The notes below the pieces were generated by a model. The model was given only the letters and a program-made list of their open reading frames with translations, ran no database searches and was not told where the DNA came from. From Parasedimentitalea maritima (GTDB taxonomy: Bacteria; Pseudomonadota; Alphaproteobacteria; Rhodobacterales; Rhodobacteraceae): a stretch of DNA of 64,000 nt. A program made the translations under genes and the position numbers. Of the stretch, positions 16,379 to 25,329 are shown one piece after another (within the stretch, counting starts at the first letter, position 1; each line of letters begins with the position of its first letter). Location of the stretch: positions 1 through 64,000 of the forward strand of contig NZ_VAUA01000001.1 of the NCBI RefSeq assembly GCF_005771405.1, given 5' to 3'.

Positions 16379-17554
16379 ATGGCTCTAACACCTGTAGAAA
16401 ACCAAACTCCCGGATTTGTTGCTGCGGTAGCCGCCGGGTCAGGGGCCTTCTTTGGCCTGTTTATCGGAACGTCTCAAGGTTCAGGTCCGATGGGAATGCT
16501 TATTGGCGCAGTCCTGATGGCACTGCTGGGCTTTGCTTTCACTATGATGACGAACAAGGAAAACCAAATCCGTTGGGCTTTAGCCGCAGCTTTCGTGGTC
16601 GCAGGGTTTGCAACCGCGGGCCTACCTGCTGCAGTGCTTGGGGTCTTTTTCGGATGGTTTGCCGGATGGTTTATCTTCTGGCTGGCAACTTCGCGCTATC
16701 GCGCCCACCTCGCGCCTTACCTGACCGCTGGTCAGGTCCTGTGGTATTATACGTTTCGTGTAATATGTGGCGTAATTTTTGTCTTCCTGATCACACCGAT
16801 CTTGGTGGTTATGCCGCTTAGCTTCAACTCTCAGGATTTCTTCACCTTCACCCCAGAAATGCTGCGGTTTGATCCTGCTGGCTTCTCGCTGAAACATTAT
16901 CAGGACTTCTTCAGCAACCAGGACTGGCAGAACGCGCTGTGGAATTCGGTCAAAATCGCGCCGATGGCCACTCTGCTTTCAGTCACTTTTGGCACATTGG
17001 CAGCAATTGGTCTTAGCCAGCCCCATGTACCGTTTCGGCGCGCAATCATGGCGGTTCTAATTTCGCCTATGATTGTTCCACTGATCATCTCGGCTGCTGG
17101 GATGTATTTCTTCTACAGCCGTATTGGGTTGCAAGGCACCTATATGGGTGTGGTCATGGCTCACGCTGTTTTGGGCATTCCCTTTGTGATCATCACGGTT
17201 ACGGCAACACTGGTGGGCTTTGACCGTTCGCTGACACGCGCTGCAGCCAATATGGGTGCTGGGCCGGTTACTACATTCTTCCGGGTACAAATGCCTTTGA
17301 TCCTACCGGGTGTGATTTCCGGTGGTCTGTTTGCCTTTATCACCTCATTCGATGAAGTGGTGGTGGTGTTGTTTGTAGGTTCAGCTGGTCAAAAGACCCT
17401 TCCATGGCAGATGTTCATCGGCCTACGGGAACAGATCTCACCGACAATTCTGGCGGTTGCGACTATCCTAGTGGGTATTTCGGTGTTGCTGCTCGCCACA
17501 CTTGAATTGCTACGCCGCCGCTCAGAGCGCCTACGCGGAATGTCACCTGGCTGA
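16379..17554 (+). CDS. potC: ABC permease with extra N-terminal membrane domain (PotC type)
   Basis: 391-residue permease. The C-terminal 270 residues are a standard PotC-like permease, with the EAA loop LTRAAANMGAGPVTTFFRVQ near residue 290. The first about 115 residues are extra and contain three to four hydrophobic, Gly/Ala-rich segments (for example GMLIGAVLMALLGFAFTMM and AVLGVFFGWFAGWFIFWLA) not found in classic PotC or PotI. It starts 5 bases after the PotB-like gene and is the last gene of the operon, closed by a strong terminator. Function of the extra domain is unknown. Confidence 0.87.
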   Translation: MALTPVENQTPGFVAAVAAGSGAFFGLFIGTSQGSGPMGMLIGAVLMALLGFAFTMMTNKENQIRWALAAAFVVAGFATAGLPAAVLGVFFGWFAGWFIFWLATSRYRAHLAPYLTAGQVLWYYTFRVICGVIFVFLITPILVVMPLSFNSQDFFTFTPEMLRFDPAGFSLKHYQDFFSNQDWQNALWNSVKIAPMATLLSVTFGTLAAIGLSQPHVPFRRAIMAVLISPMIVPLIISAAGMYFFYSRIGLQGTYMGVVMAHAVLGIPFVIITVTATLVGFDRSLTRAAANMGAGPVTTFFRVQMPLILPGVISGGLFAFITSFDEVVVVLFVGSAGQKTLPWQMFIGLREQISPTILAVATILVGISVLLLATLELLRRRSERLRGMSPG

Positions 17555-17577
17555 TCTGTGCTAGACTTATCAAATCT

Positions 17578-17612
17578 AAAGGCCTCGGATCGCTCCGGGG
17601 CCTTTTTGTTTT
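17578..17612 (+). terminator. Intrinsic terminator of second importer operon
   Basis: AAAGGCCTCGG and CCGGGGCCTTT form an 11-bp stem (one T-G pair) with a 6-nt loop, followed by TTGTTTT. Classic rho-independent form. Confidence 0.85.
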
Positions 17613-17656
17613 CTACTCCATTTGTCCAAAGAGCACAGAGACCTACGGAGCCAGAA

Positions 17657-18982
17657 CTATCGTAGCCTCTTCAATAAGCTGAGAGAGGCATAACCATCTG
17701 GCATCAGTCCGTTAGCCACTTGGTAGGCACGGACTGCGGCAATAGTATTGGGCCCGATCCTACCGTCTGCACCTTGCGTGCTGAACCCCTGACGAGTCAG
17801 CAGCATTTGCATTTCCTGGCGTTCATCAAACGTAAGCGACCGGTCCTCAGTTGGCCATTGGGCTTGAATTGGTTTGCCCCCCCGAAGACGGTCACTCAGG
17901 TGCCCTACTCCAATCACATAGGCGTCGGCGGCATTGTATCGTTCAATCACCGAGAAGTTTTTGAAGATCATGAAGGCAGCGCCAGAACCGCCAGCAGGTA
18001 ACAGAATAGCCGCTTGGCCATGGCTTGGCACCAGTTGGCCGTCGATGTCCTTTACACCTAGCAATGCCCAATCCACTGGATCCTTGGTAATTGAACGGTT
18101 GGCTAGGCCGTAGTTGAAATCTTTAGGTAGGATTACCTCAACGCCCCACGGTTGCCCCTGAGCCCAGCCGAACCGCGCTAGGTAAGCTGCTGTTGAAGCA
18201 AGGGCATCCGTTGGGTCATCTGACCAAATGTTGCGTTTGCCATCACCTGTGAAATCAACAGCATAGGCCAAATATGAAGTGGGAATAAACTGAGTGTGAC
18301 CCATCGCTCCAGCCCAGCTTCCGGTCATCTGACGCGGTGGGATGTCTCCGGACTGAAGAATTTCAAGAGCTGCAATCAACTGGCTTTCGAAGAAACGGCC
18401 CCGGCGGCCGTCAAAGGCCAGAGTTGACAAGGAACGCACCACGTCCATGTCGCCACGATAGGTACCGTAAGAACTCTCCATTCCCCAAACCGCAAGCAAT
18501 ACCTCTTTGTCTACTCCATACATGGCTTCAATATCTTCCAAACGTCTGCTCAGATTTTGTAGTTTGGTAATTCCGCTTGCAATTCGTTTGTCCGAAACGG
18601 CGCTGTCGAGATACTGCCAGATTGTTTTGGTGAATTCAGACTGATTTTGGTCACGCCGGACTACTTCAGGATCGTAAACTACTCCTTCAAAGGCTCGATC
18701 CAGGGTAGCAGGAGAAATGCCCTGAGCTGTCGCGCGTTTACGGAACTCAACAAGCCAGTTCTGAAAATCGTGATTTGAAGACATACCACTGCTTGATTTA
18801 GCCGAATTTATATCGGGACGGGTTTTTGGGCGCATAGCAGATACGAGGGCGAGCCGGGTGTCGGGTTGCTCTTCGAAAAAAGCGATTGGTCGACTCTCAG
18901 GAGGCAAAGAAACTTCGGGTGCGTCCGCCACAGCACCAGTTCCGGCTAACGCAACAAACATGGTCAACGTCCATATGTGCAT
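17657..18982 (-). CDS. Lytic murein transglycosylase, MltB family with peptidoglycan-binding domain
   Basis: 441-residue exported peptidoglycan lyase. Signal peptide MHIWTLTMFVALAGTGAVAD; GAGGTG precedes this ATG, which I prefer over ATG 18994 and a much longer open frame. The catalytic domain (about residues 85-375) holds AVWGMESSYGTYRGDMDV with the essential glutamate, plus AMGHTQFIPTSYLAYAVDF and a Y/N-rich region common to MltB. The C-terminal 60 residues (QMLLTRQGFSTQGADGRIG onward) form a PG_binding_1 domain. The enzyme cleaves glycan strands to 1,6-anhydro products in the periplasm. No cysteine lipobox is evident, so it is probably soluble. Confidence 0.9.
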   Translation of the reverse strand: MHIWTLTMFVALAGTGAVADAPEVSLPPESRPIAFFEEQPDTRLALVSAMRPKTRPDINSAKSSSGMSSNHDFQNWLVEFRKRATAQGISPATLDRAFEGVVYDPEVVRRDQNQSEFTKTIWQYLDSAVSDKRIASGITKLQNLSRRLEDIEAMYGVDKEVLLAVWGMESSYGTYRGDMDVVRSLSTLAFDGRRGRFFESQLIAALEILQSGDIPPRQMTGSWAGAMGHTQFIPTSYLAYAVDFTGDGKRNIWSDDPTDALASTAAYLARFGWAQGQPWGVEVILPKDFNYGLANRSITKDPVDWALLGVKDIDGQLVPSHGQAAILLPAGGSGAAFMIFKNFSVIERYNAADAYVIGVGHLSDRLRGGKPIQAQWPTEDRSLTFDERQEMQMLLTRQGFSTQGADGRIGPNTIAAVRAYQVANGLMPDGYASLSLLKRLR

Positions 18983-19043
18983 TCTGCACCTCATTTTTCT
19001 GCTCGTGAGAAATGTAAGCGCTCTGGCTCCGCCGAAAAAGAGG

Positions 19044-19793
19044 TCAGTCTTCAGTCGCGCGGGGTTCCGCCGTTTTTGAAGGGGGGGGAGCGGAGGTTTG
19101 CGCCGCCTGCCTTTCCGCTCGAATTTTGGCCAGGGCATCACGTAACATAGCCACCCGATGTGGGCGGAAGCTTTGAGTGGTGACCTGCAGTTCCGACATC
19201 CGGTCTAACCGAAAAATTCGAAAATCTTTCCTCAATTTGCACCAAGCGATCAACACGGTTGAGCGGTCAAAATAGATCAAACCCAAAGGCTTTACCTGAC
19301 GACATGTAGAGGCTCCATTTGCGTCGGTATAGTCGAACTGAACCTCCAACTCTTCCCAAGTGGCGTCTCGCAGATCCGCGACCTTGATTTTAGGTGCTTC
19401 GGGACGCTGAAACCGATGGGCGGCCAATACAGAATGACGCAAGCGATGTGCCTGGCGTGGTGGTAACCTGCCTTGCAACTTACGTAGTGCCTCACCTGCT
19501 GCTTCGGCCAGATCGGGGTCGCCGATCTGTTGCACTTCACGCAATCCAAGCACCAGGGCCTCAAGTTCGGTATCACGAAAGCCCATAGGTGGCAGGGCAT
19601 TGTCTTCAATGAGTGTAAAACCATATCCGGCGGCACCATCAATCACAGCACCCATTTCACGAAGGGTTGCGATATCACGATGAATACTGCGGGCGGACAC
19701 ACCCATTTCAAAACCAAGGCCGGCAGCGGTTTTGGGGCCGGGGCCTTGGCGCAGGGCTTGCATGAGTTGGAAGAGGCGATGAGTTCTGGACAT
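19044..19793 (-). CDS. YafY-like transcriptional regulator (HTH + WYL domain)
   Basis: 249-residue regulator. The N-terminal winged helix (about 1-65; HRLFQLMQALRQ and SARSIHRDIATLREMG) is of the HTH_11/DeoR type and is followed by a WYL ligand-sensing domain (about 130-215; LGLIYFDRSTVLIAWCKLR carries the region that gives the family its name, here with altered core residues). WYL proteins often sense nucleic-acid or small ligands. It diverges from a GST/DUF1801 pair over a 23-bp perfect palindrome. The C-terminal tail is encoded by an 8-C run and is Pro/Ala-rich, probably disordered. Confidence 0.85.
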   Translation of the reverse strand: MSRTHRLFQLMQALRQGPGPKTAAGLGFEMGVSARSIHRDIATLREMGAVIDGAAGYGFTLIEDNALPPMGFRDTELEALVLGLREVQQIGDPDLAEAAGEALRKLQGRLPPRQAHRLRHSVLAAHRFQRPEAPKIKVADLRDATWEELEVQFDYTDANGASTCRQVKPLGLIYFDRSTVLIAWCKLRKDFRIFRLDRMSELQVTTQSFRPHRVAMLRDALAKIRAERQAAQTSAPPPSKTAEPRATED

Positions 19794-19811
19794 GACTCAT
19801 ATTGACTACAC

Positions 19812-19834
19812 CTAATGACAGTAACTGTCATTAG
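19812..19834. promoter_or_regulatory. 23-bp perfect palindrome, probable WYL-regulator operator
   Basis: Arms CTAATGACAGT (19812-19822) and ACTGTCATTAG (19824-19834) are exact complements around a single base. It lies 19 bases upstream of the regulator start and 44 bases upstream of the GST start, ideal for repression in both directions. An outer CACCTAA / TTAGGTG pair flanks it loosely. Confidence 0.75.
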
Positions 19835-19877
19835 CGCCCGTTAGGTGAAGGGCAGAAATCAAAATAGGAAATGATAC

Positions 19878-20579
19878 ATGCTGACCCTTCTAACCTATCC
19901 TCGAAATGGCGATGTTTTTAGCCTCAGCCCATTCTGCGTTAAAGCAGCACTGCTTTTGGCCTATTCGAAAAAAGCTTGGCAACGGGAAGATTTGAATGAT
20001 CCGCGTAAAATGCCTCATCGCAAGCTACCCGTTCTGAAAACTCCAGCAGGATTGGTTGCAGACAGTGTCGAAATTCGTAAGTATCTCGAAAAATTGGGAA
20101 CGGATTTTGATCACGGGCTGTCAGTGCGTGAAAAGGCTCAATCTCAATTCCTTATTAGATTTGCTGAAGACAACTTGTACTTCCATGTCGTTCAAGACCG
20201 TTGGTTAAACGACGCAGTTTGGCCGACCATTAGGGATACATATTTCAAAGAAATACCTGCGTTAATCCGTCGGCCGGTAACGAACTCAATCCGCCGGTCT
20301 GTCCGTAACGGGCTGGCGTTTCAGGGTACAGGTCGGTTTAGCGACGGTGAGCGCTTGGCGCGATTGGATCAGGACTTGCAAGCCGTGACGTCACTGTTGA
20401 AGGACCGTGGCTTCCTGTTTGGCAGTCAGATTACAAGTGCCGATTTCAGTGTCGCTTCAATGCTGCAGGCTCTGCAAACAACGATGGTCGAAACAGATAT
20501 TGTTCGCCGTGTCAGTGGCGATCCAAAATTGAGCGGTTATATTAACCGGGTGTTCCAAGAGGCCGTTCCTTTGCCATGA
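19878..20579 (+). CDS. Glutathione S-transferase family protein
   Basis: 233-residue soluble protein of the GST fold. The thioredoxin-like N-domain (about 1-75) has the cysteine in FSLSPFCVKAALLLA at the position of redox-active or SPFC-type GSTs, the cis-proline in KLPVLKTPAGLVADS, and the glutathione gamma-glutamyl-binding acidic/Ser pair in ADSVEIRKYLE. The helical C-domain (about 90-225) ends with GSQITSADFSVASMLQAL. It most resembles the metaxin/FAX-like subgroup. Substrate unknown. First gene of a two-gene operon controlled, by inference, by the divergent WYL regulator. Confidence 0.82.
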   Translation: MLTLLTYPRNGDVFSLSPFCVKAALLLAYSKKAWQREDLNDPRKMPHRKLPVLKTPAGLVADSVEIRKYLEKLGTDFDHGLSVREKAQSQFLIRFAEDNLYFHVVQDRWLNDAVWPTIRDTYFKEIPALIRRPVTNSIRRSVRNGLAFQGTGRFSDGERLARLDQDLQAVTSLLKDRGFLFGSQITSADFSVASMLQALQTTMVETDIVRRVSGDPKLSGYINRVFQEAVPLP

Positions 20580-20992
20580 AGTATCCTTTTCCCAGTGCCA
20601 AGATTGAAGACGCGTTTGATCTTGGTGACACTGAGGCGCGCCAGGGGTTGTTGGCACTGCGTGATCTGATTTTTGAAACCGCTACTGACCTACTAGAAGC
20701 GGGTCGGATCGAGGAGGCGTTGCGTTGGGGACAGCCTGCATACCTGACGCCCGAAACCAAATCGGGGTCTACAATCCGGCTGGGCGTACCTAAGGGCGCT
20801 CGGTTTGGATTGTTCGTACATTGCCAAAGCCGGCTGATTCCCGAGTATCTGACAACGTTTCCAGCTTGGGATCGTGTAGAAGGAACTCGGGCAATACTAT
20901 TTGATCACGCCAGCGAGATAGAAAGCCTGCGGCATGGGTGGCTGATTAAACGGGCTTTGACCTACCACCTTCGTCCTGCCGCAAAAGGATAG
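20576..20992 (+). CDS. DUF1801-type small protein
   Basis: 138-residue soluble protein with the DUF1801 pattern: an N-terminal helix (ALRDLIFETATDLLEAG), the central EALRWGQPAYLT and GARFGLFVHCQSRLI. The family has a YdhG-like alpha/beta fold and no established function. Its ATG overlaps the GST stop (ATGA), so the pair is cotranslated. Regulation should follow the GST gene. Confidence 0.75.
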   Translation: MKYPFPSAKIEDAFDLGDTEARQGLLALRDLIFETATDLLEAGRIEEALRWGQPAYLTPETKSGSTIRLGVPKGARFGLFVHCQSRLIPEYLTTFPAWDRVEGTRAILFDHASEIESLRHGWLIKRALTYHLRPAAKG

Positions 20993-21022
20993 ATGGTGCG
21001 TGCTAGCACGCACCCTACCATG

Positions 21023-23284
21023 TCAGCGCTTTTTTCGTACGACCTTGCGTTTGATCTTGTCAGTTTTCCGTTTGATCTTACTCGCCTTACGCTTCCCACC
21101 TGAGCGCCCTGCCGGACTTGTTCGACGGCTGCGGGGCAGGGGTTTGTCATCAAGGGTCAGCAATTCAAGTTGCAAGCCTCCGGTCACCGGAGTGGCCTCG
21201 GTTAGCCGGACTGTTACTTGCTGGCCGATGGCAATGATCAACCCGGTATCGGACCCCATCAGGGTGCCCGCATCTGCGTCAAAATGAAAGAACTCACGGC
21301 CCAGACTACGTACGGGAATCAACCCGTCGGCACCGGTTTCATCAAGCTTCACAAAAACACCAAAACGAGCGATGCCATTGATTCTACCGGTGAATTCGTT
21401 GCCAACGCGCTCGGATAAAAAGGCCGCCAGATACCGATCTGTGGTATCTCTTTCGGCCATCATCGACCGTCTCTCGGTGTCAGAAATATGGGTGGCAGTC
21501 TGTTCCAGTCTATCGACTTCAGCTGGATCTAACCCATCTTTACCCCATCCATGTGAGGTAACCAGTGCCCGATGTACGATCAAATCTGCGTAGCGGCGGA
21601 TTGGTGACGTGAAATGCGCATAGTTGCGCAGCGCCAGTCCGAAGTGTCCGAAGTTTTCGATACCGTAATAGGCTTGGGTCATGGACCGTAACGTAGATAT
21701 ATTAATCAGCTCGGCTTCATCAGTACCAGCGGCGGCATTTAGAAGAGCGTTCAGATGCCGCGTTTGCAGAACCTGTCCTTTGGCCAGAGTAAGTCCTGCA
21801 GCCGCAGCGGTTTCACGCAAGGCATCTAGTTTCTCCGGGGACGGTTCTTCGTGGACCCGGAACAACTGTGGTGCACGTTTGGCAATCAGTGTTTCAGCGG
21901 CAGCGACATTCGCCAAGATCATGAATTCTTCGATCAGCCGGTGCGCATCCAACCGCTCGCGGAAGTTGACCGATTTGACAGCTCCATTCTGCCCGAGAAT
22001 AATCTTACGTTCGGGCAAGTTTAGTTCCAGCGGCTGACGGGCCGCGCGGGCCGCTTTTAGGGCTGCATAGGCTGCGTATAGCGGTTTGATGACATCTTGC
22101 AGAAGTGGCCTTGTTCGGTCATTTGGTGCGCCATCCATGGCCTCTTGCACTTCGCCGTAATGCAGCGAAGCAACGGATCGCATTAACCCACGGACAAATT
22201 TGTGCGCAATCTTGTTCCCTTCGGCATCCAATTGCATCCGGACGGCAATACAAGGACGCGGGACACCTTCGTGTAAGGAACAGAGATCCCCCGAAAGTCG
22301 ATCCGGCAGCATGGGTACAACACGGTCGGGGAAATAGCTGGAGTTGCCGCGTTTGCGGGCCTCGCGATCCAATGCAGTTCCTGGGCGCACATAGGCAGCC
22401 ACATCTGCAATAGCGACCCAGACCACATGACCACCGGGGTTCTTGGGGTCATCATCTGCGTGCGCATAACATGCGTCGTCATGGTCGCGCGCATCTGAGG
22501 GATCGATGGTGACCAATGGCATGTCACGAAGGTCTTCACGGCCCTTTAAGGGCATAGGCTTGGCCGCGTCAGCCTCAGCAACAACGGCATCGGGAAACGC
22601 GTCAGGGATGCCGTGTTGATGGATAGCAATCAGTGAGACTGCCTTGGGCGCAGATGGGTCACCTAGGCGGTCAACAACTCGGGCGCGGGGGAGACCCATA
22701 CGGCCCTTGGGGCCCGCTTGTTCTGCCTCGACCAGTTCACCGTCACGGGCACCATGGGTGGCGTCATCAGCCACGATCCATTCATTTGAAGCGGATTTAT
22801 CGATGGGCACAATGCGGCCACCTTCCGATCGCTTGCGGAAGATCCCCAGCACGCGTTTGGGGTTGGACCCAATGCGGCGGATGAGCCGGGCTTCGTAGTT
22901 ATGGTCGCCTCCTTGCACTACGGTGAGGCGCGCCAGAATGCGGTCGCCTTCCCCCAATGCCGGATCACTGGCGCGCGGCAGCACGAGTACAATGGGTTCG
23001 ACCCCTTCACCGTGCCATTCCAGTGGCTGTGCAAACAGATCGCCATCGGCATCGGGGGCTTTCACCAGCAGCACGGAAACAGGCGGCAACCGGTCCGGAT
23101 CACCATAGCTTTTCTTGCGCTTTTCAAGATGGCCTTCAGCCTCTAGCTCTTTCAAAGCTCGCTTTAGATCAATGCGGTCAGACCCCTTGATACCAAAGGC
23201 TTTGGCAATGTCGCGTTTCGAGGTGAGGGTCGGGTTCGCTGAAATCCAGTCGAGAATTTCAGCCTTGGAAGGTATACGGCTCAT
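21023..23284 (-). CDS. rnr: Ribonuclease R
   Basis: 753-residue 3'-5' exoribonuclease of the RNB family that degrades structured RNA. In order: an N-terminal helix-turn-helix-like domain (about 1-65), cold-shock/OB domains, the RNB catalytic domain (about 250-570) with DARDHDDACYAHADDDP, which holds the metal-binding aspartates, and an S1 domain (about 625-705; GRINGIARFGVFVKLDETGA). The tail after residue 710 is strongly basic (Lys/Arg-rich), as in RNase R. Start ATG 23284 follows GGCGGGAG; an in-frame ATG five codons upstream is the alternative. No neighbouring partner genes. Confidence 0.93.
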   Translation of the reverse strand: MSRIPSKAEILDWISANPTLTSKRDIAKAFGIKGSDRIDLKRALKELEAEGHLEKRKKSYGDPDRLPPVSVLLVKAPDADGDLFAQPLEWHGEGVEPIVLVLPRASDPALGEGDRILARLTVVQGGDHNYEARLIRRIGSNPKRVLGIFRKRSEGGRIVPIDKSASNEWIVADDATHGARDGELVEAEQAGPKGRMGLPRARVVDRLGDPSAPKAVSLIAIHQHGIPDAFPDAVVAEADAAKPMPLKGREDLRDMPLVTIDPSDARDHDDACYAHADDDPKNPGGHVVWVAIADVAAYVRPGTALDREARKRGNSSYFPDRVVPMLPDRLSGDLCSLHEGVPRPCIAVRMQLDAEGNKIAHKFVRGLMRSVASLHYGEVQEAMDGAPNDRTRPLLQDVIKPLYAAYAALKAARAARQPLELNLPERKIILGQNGAVKSVNFRERLDAHRLIEEFMILANVAAAETLIAKRAPQLFRVHEEPSPEKLDALRETAAAAGLTLAKGQVLQTRHLNALLNAAAGTDEAELINISTLRSMTQAYYGIENFGHFGLALRNYAHFTSPIRRYADLIVHRALVTSHGWGKDGLDPAEVDRLEQTATHISDTERRSMMAERDTTDRYLAAFLSERVGNEFTGRINGIARFGVFVKLDETGADGLIPVRSLGREFFHFDADAGTLMGSDTGLIIAIGQQVTVRLTEATPVTGGLQLELLTLDDKPLPRSRRTSPAGRSGGKRKASKIKRKTDKIKRKVVRKKR

Positions 23285-23314
23285 ACTCCCGCCTAACATA
23301 GCAAGCGGATAAGG

Positions 23315-23920
23315 TCATCGGCTAAAATGCCGGGTGGTTTGTGGCAGATCTTCGATAGTATCAACGTCACGCAAGCGATCTATCAGTGCAATGCGATATC
23401 CTGGCAGGGTGGTTAGGGTGTCATTCAATGCGTGCTCACTTGACCAACGGACATCGGCAAACAGGCCCGGTGGCTGGCGGCGCGGATACTTCATGCCCAC
23501 CAGCCAATATCCGCCATCCAGCGCTGGTCCAAACACTGCATCGTGGTCACCCAAACTGTCAAAAGCGCGGGCAATATGGGACTGCGTGATGCCGGGGATA
23601 TCAGCACCAATTAAACAAGTGGGGCCACCGGGTAAGCCCGCATTTGCACTGCGTAACATCCGTGCCATGCGCTGCCCAAGATCGCCACGGCCTTGGGCCA
23701 GTCGGGGAAGCTCTGTGGGCCAGACCGGTGAGTGCACAGCACAATCTGGAGCCACCGCAAGAACAATGCGCCAGCGTGGGTCGTGCAGGCGCCGAAGCAG
23801 ACGCGCAGATTGATGGCGGAACCACCAGGCAGCGCCCACCATGCCTAAGTCCCGTCCCAGTCGGGTTTTCACCCGACCAGCTTGTGGCAGTTTAAGCATG
23901 ATCACCAAAGTACGGGGCAA
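23315..23920 (-). CDS. TIGR04282 / DUF2064 glycosyltransferase-like protein
   Basis: 201-residue protein with the GT-A nucleotide-sugar fold of the DUF2064 family. The start MPRTLVIMLKLPQAGRVKTR includes the family signature GRVKTRL, and CLIGADIPGITQSHI plus FGPALDGGYWLVG mark the nucleotide-binding and metal regions. Some relatives act in arsenosugar formation, but most are uncharacterised. The start codon is TTG 23920 (AGAGGC upstream); an ATG at 23899 would cut into the conserved start. It sits between dapE and rnr on the same strand, 11 bases after dapE. Confidence 0.78.
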   Translation of the reverse strand: MPRTLVIMLKLPQAGRVKTRLGRDLGMVGAAWWFRHQSARLLRRLHDPRWRIVLAVAPDCAVHSPVWPTELPRLAQGRGDLGQRMARMLRSANAGLPGGPTCLIGADIPGITQSHIARAFDSLGDHDAVFGPALDGGYWLVGMKYPRRQPPGLFADVRWSSEHALNDTLTTLPGYRIALIDRLRDVDTIEDLPQTTRHFSR

Positions 23921-23931
23921 CCAAATTGCCT

Positions 23932-25077
23932 CTACGAGAAAAAGTCTGTCAAAATTCGACTGTATACTGCTTTTAGCTGGTGAATTTGGGCCACTTCAAC
24001 GCGTTCATCCACTTGGTGCATGGTGCGCCCAACCAGTCCAAATTCTACAACGGGACAGTGGTTTTTCACGAACCGTGCATCCGAGGTGCCGCCGGTGGTT
24101 GATAGGGTGGGTTTCACTCCACATTCGGCTTCAACGGCTGCGGCCACAAGGTCCGACAACGGGCCGGGCGGGGTAATAAAGCTTTCGCCAGAAACTTTGA
24201 CATCTACATTGATCTGCAAGTCAAATTCAGTGGCAATTTTGGCAGTTTCTTGTTGAAGCCATTGGGTCAAACTCGCACCGGAATGTGCGTCATTGAAACG
24301 GATATTCACGGCAGAGGTCACCTGCGCAGGAATCACGTTGGTTGCTGTATTGCCGGTGTCGATGGTGACAACTGCCAATGTTGACGCGTCAAAGTGATCA
24401 GTGCCCTTGTCCAATTCGTGGCTGGCTAACTGGTCCATAAGCCGTACCATGGCGTTTAGCGGGTTATTGGCGCGATGGGGATATGCCGAATGACCCTGTA
24501 TTCCAATAACTGTAAACCGGGCAGTGAGCGAACCGCGGCGGCCAATCTTGATCGTTTCACCCATTTTGTCGGGACATGTGGGCTCTCCGACCAGACAGGC
24601 GGTCATCGCTTCGCTCTCTGTGGCCATATAGTCCAGCAATGCGGTGGTGCCATCTATCGATTCGCCTTCCTCATCACCTGTAATGGTCAGGATCACGGCG
24701 CCTTCAGGTGGCGTGGACTGTACAAAATCAATTGCTGCAGCAGCAAATGCAGCGACCCCCGATTTCATGTCAGTAGCCCCGCGGCCATACATGAATCCGT
24801 CTTTTTCCTCTGCGCCAAACGGTGGCATGGTCCAGGCCGACTCGTCACCCAAAGGCACCACATCGGTGTGGCCGTTAAAACCAAAAGTGCGGGGGTGCCC
24901 TTTATCGCCCCAGCGGGCAAACAGGTTGCTGACTTCACCTCGGTCGGTACGGGTGCAGACGAAACCAGCCTTGCCTAAAAGCTCTTCCAGCAGCACCAAT
25001 GCACCGCCTTCAACTGGGGTGACCGAGGGGCAGCGAATGAGTTCAGCGGTCAGGCGGGCGGGGTCGGTCAGGGACAT
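23932..25077 (-). CDS. dapE: Succinyl-diaminopimelate desuccinylase
   Basis: 381-residue M20-family metallohydrolase that releases LL-diaminopimelate from its N-succinyl form in lysine and cell-wall synthesis. Metal-binding motifs are present: [12 protein letters not shown] (about residue 65-76), [11 protein letters not shown] (about 97-107), and the catalytic GDEEGES (about 134). [17 protein letters not shown] near the C-terminus supplies the last histidine. Length is typical. dapD, earlier in the same pathway, lies at 36587-37414 rather than adjacent. 252 bases without a gene separate dapE from the channel gene to the right. Confidence 0.95.
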   Translation of the reverse strand: MSLTDPARLTAELIRCPSVTPVEGGALVLLEELLGKAGFVCTRTDRGEVSNLFARWGDKGHPRTFGFNGHTDVVPLGDESAWTMPPFGAEEKDGFMYGRGATDMKSGVAAFAAAAIDFVQSTPPEGAVILTITGDEEGESIDGTTALLDYMATESEAMTACLVGEPTCPDKMGETIKIGRRGSLTARFTVIGIQGHSAYPHRANNPLNAMVRLMDQLASHELDKGTDHFDASTLAVVTIDTGNTATNVIPAQVTSAVNIRFNDAHSGASLTQWLQQETAKIATEFDLQINVDVKVSGESFITPPGPLSDLVAAAVEAECGVKPTLSTTGGTSDARFVKNHCPVVEFGLVGRTMHQVDERVEVAQIHQLKAVYSRILTDFFS

Positions 25078-25329
25078 CTGTAGGCTCCGGTAAATCTGTA
25101 ATGTCTTGGCGTAGCGCGAAATCAGATATGGTGCAATTCACCAACTCAGAAGCGATCACCGCAGATCTTGCGCATAAATAGTTTTTAGGACTGATCCGCA
25201 CCGCAGGCCCAGCAACACACTGACGCACCAAATATTGTACAGCGGGCTTTTGGTGTCACAGTCAAGGTTGGACTGTAAGTTGGACAAGTTCGAGACGCTT
25301 GCTTGACGAAGGTGTTCAGCCTAAGAAAA

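Noticed and set aside
19081-19088. Run of eight G as a phase-variation tract in the WYL regulator gene
   Set aside because: It lies only a few codons before the stop, so slippage would change only the disordered tail; no on/off effect expected.
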